NCBI GenBank assembly: GCA_038277395.1
Contig: CM076192.1
Location: forward strand, 196,109,647-196,173,646
Direction: 5' to 3'
Source: Dryocosmus kuriphilus
Taxonomy: Eukaryota; Arthropoda; Insecta; Hymenoptera; Cynipidae
DNA length: 64,000 nucleotides
The notes under the pieces were generated by a model that made no database searches, was not told the DNA's origin, and saw only the letters and a list, made by a program, of their open reading frames with translations. Position 1 is the stretch's first letter. Every line of letters starts with the position of its first letter. Position numbers and translations under genes: made by a program. Positions 11,741-23,040 of this stretch are shown here, in pieces.

Positions 11741-12353
11741 ATACTGGTTAGTAGATGCCGAGCTTGCTAACAAAGAACCCTCATTCCGGTTTGAAAATGA
11801 GGAGGCGCATCCCTCGGCACAGGTAGACAGCACCACCATCTGCGTCGGTCCTGAGAGCCCGGGCACCACATCGGCATGTCCCAAGACCGAAGACGGCAGA
11901 TTACCGCCCGGGGCGAACAAACCCCGTGGGTATGGAAAACCGCTTCGGGGACTGGGCCCCAGCCCTACCAGCCCGGAGAAGGAGGAGTCACGAGACCAAA
12001 CCCCGACAGAAAAAGGGGATGGCCCAAAAAGGCCATCCCAGCATTGCTGACCGCCCTTACCAGCAGAAGAAAAGGGCCAGAGAGACCTAAAGGAAGCAGG
12101 AGCCGTCCCAAAGGATCTCGGGGGAAAGAAAACCCGGAGGGTGGGGGGAAAGGGGAGCCACGTCGGAGCGATCGACTGCGTGGCCAAACCAAAGCCTTCT
12201 GTGGAATCGCCACCAGGTGCCACCCTTCCTCAAGGGAGGAAGAGAGTCACGTCCGCGAACCGATGTGTGGCACTGAAAGAGTGTCCTCCACCGATGAATC
12301 CCGCGGCGCGAGGGGACCGGGCTGACCTGGATCATGTATTGCTTAGACAATGA
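11724..12353 (+). pseudogene. Gypsy A C-terminal tail, Pro/Arg/Gly-rich
   Basis: Continues past the integrase ('KGLKQYWLVDAEL'), the same junction as copy B ('LKDLKHCWTVD' near 58586). It is GC-rich and encodes low-complexity, Pro-, Gly- and Arg-rich sequence in at least two overlapping frames, so the true frame is uncertain. Copy B has a similar tail (58600-59100). I see no envelope-like signal peptide or membrane segment. Confidence 0.5.
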
Positions 12354-12387
12354 ACCCCGGACCCCACGCCTTCGCCCCTGTTTTCCA

Positions 12388-12873
12388 TAGACGCCCAGGT
12401 CTTGGCGTTACTGTGTGCGCAACCTCAGCAAAATCAGGATCGGTCACCTGCATTGAGTTCCCCTTCAGCCCAAAAAATGTAGGGTTCAGAAGCGTGCGGG
12501 CCCTTGGCCCGCGCACCGCAGAAAGGGTGTTGGAACTGCCACACGGGCCAACATCGTTACTTACACTGTCCGTTCCCCAGGGGGGTGTATTGCTACCGCT
12601 GTGGCAATCCTGCGGTGAGGCTTAGGCAGTGTCGTATGTGTTCGGCGGCCTGGAGAAGGGGAAAATTTGGGCCATATCTGCCTTATAATGTAGTTACTCC
12701 ACTTCCCCAGGCAGCAGCTTGTCAAGCCCAGTGATTTCCCCAGCCGGCGCCTATCCCCACTGGGCCGGTGGCGTCGGTTGTACCACCCGTAGCGGCTGAT
12801 CCGTCTCGCCTTCGCCTGGATACAGATCATCCACCTATCCAGGCTATCGCAGGGGCGATCCTGCGCCGGCTGT
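12388..12873 (+). pseudogene. gag: Retroelement gag fragment with two zinc knuckles
   Basis: A nucleocapsid piece of a different gag. One frame reads through two stops (near 12480 and at 12732) and shows the first knuckle 'CWNCHTGQHRYLHC' (CX2CX4HX4C, intact) near 12530 and the second 'CYRCGNPAVRLRQC', where His is Val. A Gln/Ser-rich stretch ('LLCAQPQQNQDRSPALSS') precedes the knuckles and a Pro-rich tail follows ('PQPAPIPTGPVASVVPP'). It lies 3' of Gypsy A pol, where gag should not be, so it is either a separate insertion or a rearranged copy. Confidence 0.75.
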
Positions 12874-12927
12874 GAGCTCACTCACTTCGTTTAGTACGTG
12901 AGCCGTATTGTGCCGTTTCGTGTCGTT

Positions 12928-13150
12928 AGTTTGTACAGTTTATGTTTAGTTTGTACAGTTTAGGATTAGATCGCTCAGTTTAGATTAGTTTGTACAGTTT
13001 AGGTTAGTTTGTACAGTTTAGGACTAGTATGTACAGTTTAGGTTTAGTTTGTACAGTTTAGGATTAGTTCGTTCAATTTAGATTAGTTTGTACAGTTTAG
13101 GATTAGTTTTTACAGTTTAGGATTAATTCTCTACAGTCCGGAGTTAGTCT
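12928..13150. repeat. Minisatellite, ~20-25-bp unit 'TTTAGTTTGTACAG'
   Basis: About nine or ten imperfect head-to-tail copies of 'TTAGTTTGTACAGTTTAGGA', with shorter and diverged variants ('TTCGTTCAATTTAG', 'TCGCTCAGTTTAG'). There are no unique spacers between copies, which separates it from a CRISPR-like array. Confidence 0.9.
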
Positions 13151-14790
13151 TGTATAGTTTATTATTAAGTTAGAAAGGCTAAGGTTAGTTTGCTCATTGA
13201 GGTTGGCCCACTCGACTAGTTAGTAAGCAAATATCAGGACTCAGATCGGTTCCGCAGGAGACTCAGAGGTTAGAGTAGGGATGTGTGAGGCAGGTTGAAT
13301 GGTGTAGAGTGAAATTACATCTAAGTAAGTGTAGGAAAATATGTGCTTAAGGTTCTGTAAGTCCACAAATAATGTCGCTTGCCTAGGGGGATCCGGTGAT
13401 AAAAGTTCACTGAGATAGAAAGGAACAACTAATGGTTTCACGCACTCCAGAATCATACTGGTCACATCCAAAATGCCGAAGTAATCCCACGGGGAAAGGA
13501 GTTTACTTACACTATACTCGCACCGCACTCATGTCTGCTCGTTTATAGCGCCAACTGATAAACAGCTGCTTCAAGGCGGAAGGTAACGACCCTGTGCTGT
13601 TCGAGTGGAGCCCGAAAATGAACACTTATTAAATCCACCACTAGGGCGCAGCAGCTCACGGCACACAAACCACGTGGTACTGCGGCGATTTGCGAAAGAC
13701 AGGGAAGAAGGCGAAAGGCGACTATCGTGCTGGCCCTCATTTTGGTCAGACACTTGGAAGGAACTTTTGAGGAAAGACTGATTCGTGAATCCACGATCAT
13801 CTGGTATACCCACGTAGGCGTCAAGAATTGTGTCTCTCTAAGCAAGGCTTTTCTTATTCCTTTTTGTGTAAGGTGTAAGGTTGATTATTCCTTTTTTTTT
13901 GCTATATATAGATCGAGTGTGAGAGCAGATGGCGTGAGTCTGGCGAGCTTACCCATTATGGCGTAGCCGTTTCGAACGTCGGTCGCTAGTCAGACATGCC
14001 TCTTTCTGTCAACATAAAGTTAGTGGTAGAGTACCCATTCGATTTTGAAGTAATTTTCGAGATTTGTTAGAATAATCATCTTTTGAAATGTTTAACATCG
14101 TGATGGGGTATGTTGGAAATAAGGGGGGGGTTATCAAAGTAAGCATTGTGCAGAGTACTATTTCATTTCGGGGAATTGACGTCACTAGGTGACTGGACTT
14201 TGTATTGTTCCGATAATTTAGAGTTAAGCTACTCCGTACTTACAGGTGGTTTGAGACATTTGCAGATTGTTATCTTACAGTCAATAAAACGATAGTTCAG
14301 GGTCGGGTTCCTTCTATAATGTGATAAATTCGAGGTACTATCCTCGGATCGGGTGTATTTTTCCTCTCGCTTCGCTCACTAATATATCATTTTGTCATCA
14401 TCACATTCACTTTCTTAAAAAAATTGTTATTTGATTTTAATTTCTTGCATCATTGGGTTTGAATGTTTTGCCCCCCCCCCCTCCCACGAATTTCCTCTCA
14501 CTGAGCTAGTGGAAAATCCAATTTCTTTTTGTAGCAATTTATATTGCGGCTTTCTTTGATTTCAGCTTAAAAATGAGTAAGTATCATTAGAGTTTCTTTT
14601 TTTGTGGTTGAACGGTATCTTCCGGTACCTGGCGCCTAACGCAAACTGCTTGTAATAATACCGAACATTCAAAACTAGACCAACATGTCTATCTAATTAA
14701 AATAAATCTAAATTAAAATAAATCTAGACCAACATGTCCCTGTAATTGTTGTGGCTGCCGTTAAAATATATATAAAGAACTAAATTATAG
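13150..14790. other. Non-coding stretch, possibly retroelement leader or LTR remains
   Basis: I recognise no protein in either strand; open frames at 13241-13845 have no domain. 13200-13870 has near-neutral base composition, unlike the AT-rich surroundings. At 13902-13912 a TATA-like 'TATATATAG' precedes a GC-richer segment, and at 14280-14288 there is a polyadenylation signal 'CAATAAAAC'. Either could belong to a solo LTR, but no matching partner was found. Poly-G (14125) and poly-C (14471) runs are present, and 14370-14384 has 'CTCTCGCTTCGCTCA'. Confidence 0.35.
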
Positions 14791-14862
14791 TTCAAGTCCA
14801 TTCCAATGATTTTTCCTTTATTTTTAATTCTTTATTGTTTATTTTTGAATTAAAGTAATTCC

Positions 14863-14918
<56 letters not shown>

Positions 14919-15115
14919 TATATTATATTTATATTCCGACCTGAATTTCAAGCTAATTTTGATTTTCTTTTATTTTGATAAGAGAAATATTAAAATTTTT
15001 ATATATCTTCATTTACGAAAAATAAGGAGGGAAAAATACAGGAAAAATCATTGGAATCTACTTGAATTTTCCTTTATTTTTCCTTTTTAGTTCTTGTTTT
15101 ATAATTCGAAAAAAG

Positions 15116-15177
<62 letters not shown>

Positions 15178-15300
15178 CTATGAGACATAAAAGATACTTC
15201 AAGTCTATTCCAGTGATTCTTATCATTCGATAAATATTTGTATTTCGAGGCAAGAACCAGTAATAAATTTTTATTATTTTCAAGTTAAAATATTTCCCCA
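14790..15300. repeat. Second copy of the (TA)n-associated dispersed repeat
   Basis: 14790-15060 matches 6895-7140 ('TTCAAGTCCATTCCAATGA', 'TCTTTATTGTTTATT', 'TTGAATTAAAGTAATTCC'). 15060-15300 carries related words in the opposite orientation ('TTCAAGTCTATTCCAGTGA'). Long (TA)n microsatellites lie at about 14868-14913 and 15121-15172. Confidence 0.65.
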
Positions 15301-17600
15301 TTCTATTACTTAAAAATCTGGCAACTTAATTATAATAATTTCTGTAAATTAATTCTTAACAATTGTTACTTATTTCAGCTCTTAAGATATTTTGTTGCAT
15401 GAAAAAATGTATATCATTAGGCAATTTTACAATACAATTCTTTAATCAAATTTGTCATTTCAAACAATATAAAAATTGTTGGTTTTATAAATTTTTTATT
15501 ATTATTCAAAAAATATTAATAAATGAAATGTGTGAAGGGGTCGGAGGCGGGATGTAGGGATTAAAAATTCCGCCAATACTGTTGACGTGTTATGTCCACG
15601 CGTCGCGTAACTTTAGACACTTCGTTATTATTCATAACTGTTTATTATAATTTTTAAATTTTGACTTTTAAATTTTTCGCTATTATTCATATTAAATACT
15701 TTAAGTTAATTACTTTCAATTTCAAAAACTGAAAATTTAAAAGTGCTGAAAGGTCGTGATCCCCCCATTGATTAAATAAAATTCTGTTTAAAACTAAGTT
15801 AAATATCAAAGTCGTTCTTGGGTAGAAAAGAAGTTATTTTTAAAAAACGGACGCGGGACTTGAAAATTCGGGAAAGCCGTATTACTATACAATTACAAAA
15901 CTTTTTTCTCTTAGACACACATTTATGGAAATGGAGGGAAGAAATTTATATGAAAACATTTTTCGACATTTAGACCTTGACAAATAAGACCCGTTTTATA
16001 TTCCGCAATTTATGTTTAATCACCTTCACTCGGCTTGAATGGTAAGGAAGACAGAAATTTCATATATCATTATATACAAAAATTGAGAGCTGAGAAAGAT
16101 GAACATTTTCCGCACTTTCACGTTTGAATTGTATTCGATGAGAATTATGATATATTTCTCAATTATAACTATTCAATTTTAAAATTTATCCTATAAGCTG
16201 GGCAGGCCACGATCCTATAAAATTTGAAAGACTCATACTTGAATTATTTTTGATCAGAAGAGCTCATGAAACTTTCCAAGTTCTCACTTAAAATTTTGGC
16301 ATTTCTCAAACTAGTTGTTACAGCGTTTGACACTTAAAATTAAATTCTTTCGATTGAAGCAATTGATAAATATATAACTAAAATTCATTGTTGAAAATAT
16401 AAGAATAGAAAGGGCGTGACATGGAAATTGTTTATTTTAAACGTTTAGCTGTGTATAATTAATCATTTTGAACAATTTTAAACGAAAGGTTTATAAATTA
16501 GACAATTTCAAGTAAGAAGCGTTTGTAATTGGATATGGTATGGTTTAAAATTTCTAATTTAATTGTTTTAAATTGAGTAATTATATATTCAAATATTCAG
16601 AATTGAACAATCTCAGATTTAAAGTTAACCTACGTGTTCATTAAAGCTTTAAATTAGTGAACCCATACCATGATATATAAAATCGACATAAAAGTTTAAT
16701 CAAGATAGACGATTGCGTAACATATTTTTAACTTTATTGAAATACCATGAGGCAGTGTTTCGAAACTTCTAATTAGACAACTTCAGCTTCAGCTTCGTGA
16801 TTGAAAAATAAGGATCATTAACTCAATCTATTTACCTTATATGATTCACGTGGTTTTAACGTGATTAACAATGACTGAACAAATATTGGCAAAAAAATAA
16901 TGTATTCGAAAACAAGTGTAAAATATGAAAATTGAAAAATTTTAAAACTTTTTCAGAACAAGAAATTTGTCCACAGAAATATTGGGGAGATACTTTTGTT
17001 TGAAAATGTGACTCTTTTATGAAAGATGAAATATTTTTGTTGAAACTTAATTTTCTCTTCGTTAGAAATTCATCGCTTTTGGTTGAAAATTCAATTGTTA
17101 TATTTTTTGTCAAAAATTATTTCCGTTTGGTTAAAAATTCATCCAAATTGTTAAAAATTCTTCTGTTTCAGTTAAAAATTAAACTATTCAACTATTTTTC
17201 TTTCAAATTAATCTTCTTTGTTCAAAATATAACATTTACTCATAATTTAGACAAAGGTTCGAGAAAAATATAGATTTTTAATGACCTAACTTTATCTTCA
17301 CCAAAGCCGTAAAACAGATATTTTTTAATATCTTTCCATCCAATATTTACGAGCTCAAATTTCTTTCTCTAATAGGATTTGAGAATATCTTGAAGGAAAT
17401 TGTAAAAATAGCCACATTTACAAAACCTTCAATTTGAAAAAATAAATAATTGAATTTCCAACTAAAAGAGATTAGTTCTGAATCAAATATGGGACATCAG
17501 TGTTTTAGAAAAGTAATTAATTTTGAATAAAAGCAAGTTGAATTTCTAATAAAAGAAAAGAGAAAATTCAACAAAAATATTTAATCGTTCATAATATGTC
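15300..17600. other. AT-rich non-coding DNA
   Basis: Extremely AT-rich with no gene match on either strand. 17019-17240 is a run of the degenerate 30-base repeat ('GGTTGAAAATTCAATTG', 'GGTTAAAAATTCATCC', 'GTTAAAAATTCTTC'), and weaker traces continue to 17580. A short GC-richer island at 15588-15610 ('GTCCACGCGTCGCG') is the only compositional break. Confidence 0.5.
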
Positions 17601-17602
17601 AC

Positions 17603-18937
17603 TATGGTGTGTATCCGAAAATTATCCGACCTGCGTTGATATCTCCGCTTTGTGCTATTTTTCGTCATCCAGGCCGTGGTATCCTTCGAAGTAGTCCCCA
17701 TTTGATTGAACCACACGCTCCCAGCGGTGCTTCCACATCTTAAAGCAGTCCTCGAACGCCGATTTTGGAATGGCCTTCAGCTCGCGCGTCGCATTACTCT
17801 GAATAGTCTCGATGTCGTCGAACCGCTTTGCTTTGAGCGCCATTTTCAATTTTGTGTACAACCAAAAGTCTCAGGGAGCCGTGTCGGGACTGTCGGAGGC
17901 TGGCGAAGCTATACAATCTTGTGCTCCGCCGAAAATTGCTGCACAAGGTTCGATGAATGCGCTGGCGCGTTAATGTGGTGAAGAAGCCAGTCACCGCTTG
18001 ATCAGAAACGCGTTTGTTTTCTTCGCACGGCATCACGCAATCTTCTCAGAACTTCAACGTATTATTATTTTTTATCGTCTGTATCCTTGGAGCAAATTCG
18101 TAGTGCACAGCACCCTCACAATCGAAAAAAATAATTAGCATTGACTTCACATGGCTCCGACTTTGACGTGCTTTTTTCGGCCGTGGCTTCTCTGGACTCT
18201 TCCACTGTGAAGATTGTTGTTTAGTTTCAAAATCATAACCATAAGCCCATGATTCATCACCAGTAATAACCTCCTTAAGGATATTTTCATCGTCACTGAC
18301 CATTTCCAAGTAGTCCTGAGCAATTTCAGAGCGAGGGTCTTTCTGCTCGGTCGTGAGCAATTTCGGAATGAATTCCGCACACACGAGAGTCATTCCCAAA
18401 ATCTCGTTCAAAATTTCCCAAACCGTACTTTTCTGTATTACAAGATCACTTTGTACTTCACGAACAGTCAATCGACGATCACCTTCAATCGCAGTTCGCA
18501 CACGCTCGATGTTTTCCGGTGTTGTTGTCAGCAGAGATCGGCCTGAACGAGGGTCACTGTCAACAGATGTGCGGCCATTTTTAAACCACATGTAACACTC
18601 CTTTATCTGTGTTATGCTCACACTTTTGTCCCCAAAAGTCTTCTGTATCATTTCAATAGTCTCCGTACAACTTTTGCCGAGATCGAAACAAAACTTGATG
18701 CAAATTCGTTGATCTCTTCTTTCTGGCATTTTCAACATTACACAAATACGAAAAACGGTAAAAGCACGTTTGACATAAATACACGCCGCATGCGAACCAA
18801 GGCGCCCGGCTGGTAACTACGGTATTCAGTTGGTTCGTGCGGGACTACTGGTTATGCTCATATCCCACAGAGGCCGCTGAAGCTCTCTGTCGCGAAGATA
18901 TGAACGCAGGTCGGATAGCTTTCGGACACACCTCGTA
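17603..18937 (-). mobile_element. Mariner element B, flanked by TA, inserted in a non-LTR element
   Basis: Terminal inverted repeats face each other: left 'TGGTGTGTATCCGAAAATTA' and right, read inward, 'CGAGGTGTGTCCGAAAGCTA', both followed by 'TCCGACCTGCGTT'. TA dinucleotides are at 17603-17604 and 18936-18937. It carries one transposase on the minus strand. The right flank (from 18938) is the C-terminal coding part of a non-LTR element, so this mariner landed in, and ended, that coding sequence. Confidence 0.9.
17642..18738 (-). pseudogene. Mariner B transposase, frameshifted
   Basis: The first 230 residues are open (18738 to 18046): double helix-turn-helix ('RICIKFCFDLGKSCTETIEM', then 'RRLTVREVQSDL'), 'PKLLTTEQK', and the first catalytic Asp in 'VITGDESWAYGYDFETKQQ' near 18265. 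It is a mariner-type pattern. After 18046 the frame breaks. The second Asp position reads 'HINAPAHSS' near 17975, so Asp is replaced by Ile. The third is readable as 'SPDTAP', stop, 'DFWLY' near 17880-17895. The spacing between these is short by a small deletion. The C-terminal 68 residues (17861-17655) are open again ('IPKSAFEDCFKMWKHRW'). Confidence 0.9.
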
Positions 18938-20604
18938 TTCTTTCGCTTCCCATTCTTGCTTCATCCCCGACCAACTTAATTTACATGTTTTCATTCCTCT
19001 ATTAATATTTGCTGATTAGTAGAGAACGTGGAGCCCATTATTATGCAGTTTTCTCCATTCAACAGTCTCTTCGTCCCTTTTTGGGCCACAGATTTTTCTA
19101 AGTACTTTACTCTCGAATAATCTAAACCTGTTCCCTGTCCTTTCGTCCGAGACCACGTTTCTTACCCGTACATGGACCGGCAATATTACCGTTTCGTAAA
19201 TACTTACCTTGATGCCTGTAGATAGCGATCGCGATTTTAGTAACGTATTTGTTGCATACTAGCACCCATTGCCAGCGTGCAGCCACCTGTTGATTTCCAT
19301 TTAAATGTTGTTTCCGCTAATTATAATAGTCCCGAGGTATGTATACTCATTAAAAATTTCAAATTTCACATTTCCGGCCATTGGATCACTCTCCTCATTA
19401 CTTGTTTCTGATCTGTCGGTCAAATATTTTGTCTTCGATTCACTAACTTCTAAAATTTATTTCCTAGGCTTTTGGGTTCAACATTTCTGCATTTTTAGCT
19501 ACCGTTTCTTCATCATCCCCGAGTAAGTCGAGATCGACCGTGTATGCCAGAATTTATGCGATCCCATTGAGGGTTGCACCGGATGGAGCCGTTTGTACAT
19601 TTCTGACCACGTATTTTAAAATTAAGTTGAAAAAGGATTCGCGAAAGCGCATCGCCCTGTTTCAGGCCATCGCGGGTCAAAAACTTTTCAAATAATCTTC
19701 CGTTTACGCGCATTCTACCCCTACTGCCGCTGAAACAAACCTTGATAAGTCTAAACAATTTCTTTGGTACACCCAAGAACTCTAGGATCCAGTACATTCT
19801 TGTGGGTATAACAGATTCGTAAGCTTTTTTAAAGTCGACAAATAGCTGATTCATTGCTTCATTAAATTCCCATTACTTTTCTAACTGTTGTCTATTTGTA
19901 TACATTTGAACGTTGCTGTTCGTTTTTTTGCCCATTTTAAAAATGGGTATAGTAATTAGAGGTATATTATTCCTCCGGTATGGATTCTGTTTTACAGATT
20001 GCGCTACTAATTTACAAATTTGTCTTGTGATGCGAGGACCCTCATTTTTTATAAGTTCTGACGGTCGATCGTCAATGCCCACGGCTATGTTATTTTTCAG
20101 CTTCTTTGTGGTCATTTCTGTCCCTCTATCAATAGGTTCATCAATTAGTAGATCATCAGTGTGGATTTCACCGAGATTAGCTTCAACGGGTGCTTCATGT
20201 ACGTTCGATAGCTTATCGAAATCGGTTTTCCGTAAATTTAGTCTCTGTGTCCCATCAGCTACTAGATTGCCATTTTCGTCCCTCATTACATCCCTTCTAC
20301 TTTGATAGTCTTTCCTTTTAAACTTGATTCTCCTGTACATTACATGCGGGTTATTTTGTTTATTATGCGTCTCTATTGCTAGAATTTTATTCTTTACTCC
20401 CTCCCTTTTCTTGGATCTGTAAAAACTATTTGTACTTTTACTAATCTCGAGATTTTTCTTATGCGTTTGATCGCACTTATTTCTTAAAATTACTAGTTTG
20501 GCCTCTGCTCGCTTTTTAAACCATAGTTTGCACTCCTCGTCAAAGCAGGGTTTGTTTAGCGTTACATTCTTTGAACCTATAGTACTTTTCGTGGCTGTTA
20601 TTGG
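18938..20604 (-). pseudogene. Non-LTR retrotransposon reverse transcriptase (Jockey/CR1-like), decayed
   Basis: On the minus strand I read, in order: a linker ('NKPCFDEECKLWFKKRAEAK' near 20540), 'DENGNLVADGTQRL' near 20260, 'GIDDRPSELIKNEG' and 'LITIPIFKMGKKT' (fingers), 'LFVDFKKAYESV' (first catalytic Asp) near 19840, 'GLKQGDALS' near 19660, and 'LAYTVDLDLLGDD' near 19530. The last is the YADD box with the first Asp lost (Y-T-V-D). Downstream 'LFESKVLRKICGPKRDEE' near 19115 and 'CKLSWSGMKQEW' near 18965 are the usual C-terminal landmarks. The 3' end was removed when mariner B inserted at 18937. Its endonuclease half lies across the palindrome at 21682-22105. Confidence 0.88.
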
Positions 20605-20783
20605 CTTTAAGTAAGAAAACTAGCCTCTCATGGCTAACAGTCCATTTCAATATAGATAATTCTAAAATACCAATAGAAGCATAGAATTTTCAAGTAAAGA
20701 TTTCTCATATTTTCGATGCTCTTCAAAAACAGAGAGACGGTAGCGATAATTGTGAGGAGGACCCGGAAATACTGTGGGGATAT

Positions 20784-21224
20784 ATGAAAGACGAGATCCT
20801 CCGGTTATCATTTATTTTACTAAAAGGTACTTTCTGCAAACAGGTGCTATTCCACGTGCACTGCCCTATCGAGAACAGGGAGGCAGATACTAAATATCTT
20901 TTTGAAGAAACAATTGAACAAGTCTTTGACAAGCTATCGACGTTTGACGCTAAAAAGTTATTGGGACATTACAACGCGAGAATTGGAATAAAACTGATGT
21001 ATAGGTCTACAATGGGTTCAGAAAGCTTGCATGACGCCAGTAATGGTAATAGGACTAGAGTAATGAACTTTGCAGCTTCAAAGATTCTCGTTTTCAAAAG
21101 CACATATCTCAAGCATAAAAATAGACGCAAGTTCACCTGGACATCACCAGATGGTATCACTCACAATCAGATTGAGAACGTTTTAATTAATGGAAGACGT
21201 CATACAAACATTCTCGGTCTATGA
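20784..21224 (+). pseudogene. Non-LTR endonuclease segment, left palindrome arm
   Basis: Apurinic-type endonuclease domain of the non-LTR family, here on the plus strand, opposite to its reverse transcriptase. Landmarks: 'VLFHVHCPIENREADTKYLF', 'LLGHYNARIG' (the canonical 'LLGDFNAKIG' with Asp changed to His) near 20956, 'KFTWTSPDGITHNQIENVLI' near 21132 (the canonical Asp-His pair reads Glu-Asn), and 'RRHTNILGL' at the end. Active-site substitutions mean it cannot cut. 146 residues are open. Confidence 0.85.
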
Positions 21225-21681
21225 TCGTACAGGGGAGCGGATTTAAATTCAGGCCACTTTCTCCTTATAGTGAAACAAATATCGAGACTAGCTTTGAGTA
21301 AGAAAACTAGCCTCCCATGGCTAACAGTCCATTTCAATATAGATAATTCTAAAATACCAATAGAAGCATAGAATTTTCAAGTAAAGATTTCTCATATTTT
21401 CGATGCTCTTCAAAAACAGAAAGATGGTAGCGATAATTGTGAGGAGGTATTTCCGGGTCCTCCTCACAATTATCGCTACCATCTTTCTGTTTTTGAAGAG
21501 CATCGAAAATATGAGAAATCTTTACTTGAAAATTCTATGCTTCTATTGGTATTTTAGAATTATCTATATTGAAATGGACTGTTAGCCATGGGAGGCTAGT
21601 TTTCTTACTTAAAGCTAGTCTCGATATTTGTTTCACTATAAGGAGAAAGTGGCCTGAATTTAAATCCGCTCCCCTGTACGA

Positions 21682-22105
21682 TCATAGACCGAGAATGTTT
21701 GTATGAAGTCTTCCATTAATTAAAACGTTCTCAATCTGACTGTGAGTGATACCATCTGGTGATGTCCAGGTGACCTTGTGTCTATTTTTATGCTTGAGAT
21801 ATGCGCTTTTGAAAACGAGAATCTTTGAAGCTGCAAAGTTCATTACTCTAGTCCTATTATCATTACTGGCGTCATGCAAGCTTTCTGAACCCATTGCAGA
21901 CCTATACATCAGTTTTATTCCAATTCTCGCGTTGTAATGCCCCAATAACTTTTTAGCGTCAAACGGCGATAGCTTGTCAAAGACTTGTTCAATTGTTTCT
22001 TAAAAAAGATATTTAGTATCTGCCTCCCTGTTCTCGACAGGGCAGTGCACGTGGAATAGCACCTGTTTGCAGAAAGTACCTTTTAGTAAAATAAATGATA
22101 ACCGG
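21682..22105 (-). pseudogene. Non-LTR endonuclease segment, right palindrome arm
   Basis: Mirror copy of the left arm, in the same orientation as the reverse transcriptase at 18938-20604, so this is probably the original and the left arm the inverted duplicate. The readable core is 'MGHYNARIGIKLMYRSAMGS' to 'RLHTNILGL' (21945-21682). A stop interrupts the frame near 22003 ('TTTCTTAAAAAAG' where the left arm reads on). It shares the Asp to His and Asp-His to Glu-Asn changes with the left arm, so those preceded the duplication. Confidence 0.85.
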
Positions 22106-23040
22106 TCGCTAACGATATTTTATTGTAGTTGTTTGTTTTTGGAAATTATCCATGATAGTTTTAAGAAAGTCCGCACATTAGATATCCTCTTCCGATCGCA
22201 GGTGAGTCCATCGTCCCAGGAGTGATAACCCCCGTGCCTCCCTAGGTCGAGGTATGGGAGCTTTCCGAATTTCATAACGACCGTGTCAACTTGTCGTCAG
22301 ACAGATTACTGTTTCTGCCTCCTGTCCTAACGCCACCCTGCAAGGCAGTGCTGTGTCCAACGGGGCAGAAGGGTTTCCCCTTACAAGATTTTTAGTTTTG
22401 GTTTGGATAGTGTTTCTAGGTAGATGCACGCTGCGCCTCGGCTTGATAGAACCCACCTATTGCGTATAGATGCGAAAGGGTGAGTTCTCCCGAACCATGG
22501 CTATCGTGTATCTATTTTCTATTTTCTATTTTAACTACTGCTCTTCAGACTGTTTGGAAACCGATGTGTAATTACATCCTGCATTTGCTAACTTAGTCTT
22601 TCCTATTGTATTTTAAATATTTAGTTGTAGAGAAAAGTTAGTTTGGTACACTATTTTTACAATATATTTTTTCTACAGATAATCAAGGTGCAGTGGCATT
22701 ATTTCTGCTATAAACATTACTTGTATCTACAAAGACGCACCACGGTAAAAATAAAAATAAAAACAAAAAAAATGACGGCCAAGCTGTTTTAAATATCCAG
22801 AGAAATACAAAGTTTTCTTCACACACGGAGAAAAAAAATCTGACTGTTGTATTAACCTGAGCTCTCTCTATTAAAGCACTAGGCTCGAATGTGTGAAATT
22901 GGTATGAAGTTCTACCAGTGTTGGCATCAGCTTATGAAATTTTCGCATCGAATGTCTTATAGAATAAGAAAACGAAGCGCATTTCGTTGTTGCTAAAGTC
23001 ATATGCTGTCAGAGCAATGCTCATGGCATGCGTGAAATGC
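22106..23040. other. Non-coding; element tail-like sequence and a gene-fragment copy
   Basis: 22180-22480 is less AT-rich and reads like untranslated sequence ('CCTAACGCCACCCTGCAAGG', 'CCCGAACCATGGCTATCG'), ending in 'CTATTTTCTATTTTCTATTT'. It may be the end of a retroelement, but I found no partner. 22535-22815 is a copy of the two-exon fragment at 41520-41880. Nothing was recognised in 22820-23040. Confidence 0.4.
22535..22815 (+). pseudogene. Deleted copy of the two-exon gene fragment at 41493-41960
   Basis: Shares 'ACTGCTCTTCAGACTGTT', 'ATCCTGCATTTGC', the intron core 'GTATTTTAAATA' to 'AATATATTTTTTCTACAG', and exon-2 words ('GTGGCATTATTTCTG', 'GGCCAAGCTGTTT') with 41524-41880. The end of exon 1 and the 5' splice site are deleted here, so it cannot be spliced. 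Retention of intron sequence means the copy arose from DNA, not from a processed mRNA. Confidence 0.75.

Larger units (their letters stand above)
7635..12353 (+). mobile_element. Ty3/Gypsy LTR retrotransposon, copy A, decayed, LTRs not found
   Basis: Gag and pol domains lie in canonical order on one strand: gag (7635-8790), protease (about 8740-8870), reverse transcriptase (9330-10080), RNase H (10120-10560), integrase (10740-11720) and a Pro/Arg-rich tail (to 12353). A close relative, copy B, is at 53501-59100, and aligning them by eye confirms the gene borders. No pair of long terminal repeats or primer site was found around copy A. The 5' flank from about 7280 is of similar base composition and may be leader. 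Confidence 0.9.
20605..22105. repeat. Large palindrome: ~650-bp inverted arms of an endonuclease segment, plus a third partial copy
   Basis: Left arm about 20800-21447 and right arm about 21458-22105 are reverse complements with only scattered mismatches, separated by about 10 bases. The centre reads 'GTGAGGAGGTATTTCCGGG' and then 'TCCTCCTCAC'. A third block, 20605-20770, repeats 21292-21450 in direct orientation (from 'TAAGAAAACTAGCCTC' to 'GATAATTGTGAGGAGG'). The arms carry the endonuclease domain and the endonuclease-RT linker of the flanking non-LTR element, in opposite orientations. Confidence 0.95.

Noticed and set aside
11720..12223. 167-residue minus-strand frame
   Set aside because: It is the antisense of the GC-rich Gypsy A pol tail; no independent motif.
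12928..13150. CRISPR-like array
   Set aside because: The ~20-base units are contiguous, with no unique spacers, in an insect nuclear context without cas genes; it is a minisatellite.
13902..14290. Solo LTR with TATA box and AATAAA signal
   Set aside because: The two signals are short and common in AT-rich DNA; no TG...CA ends, target duplication or second copy could be shown.
14866..15301. Ile/Tyr-rich frames over (TA)n
   Set aside because: They are translations of microsatellite, not genes.
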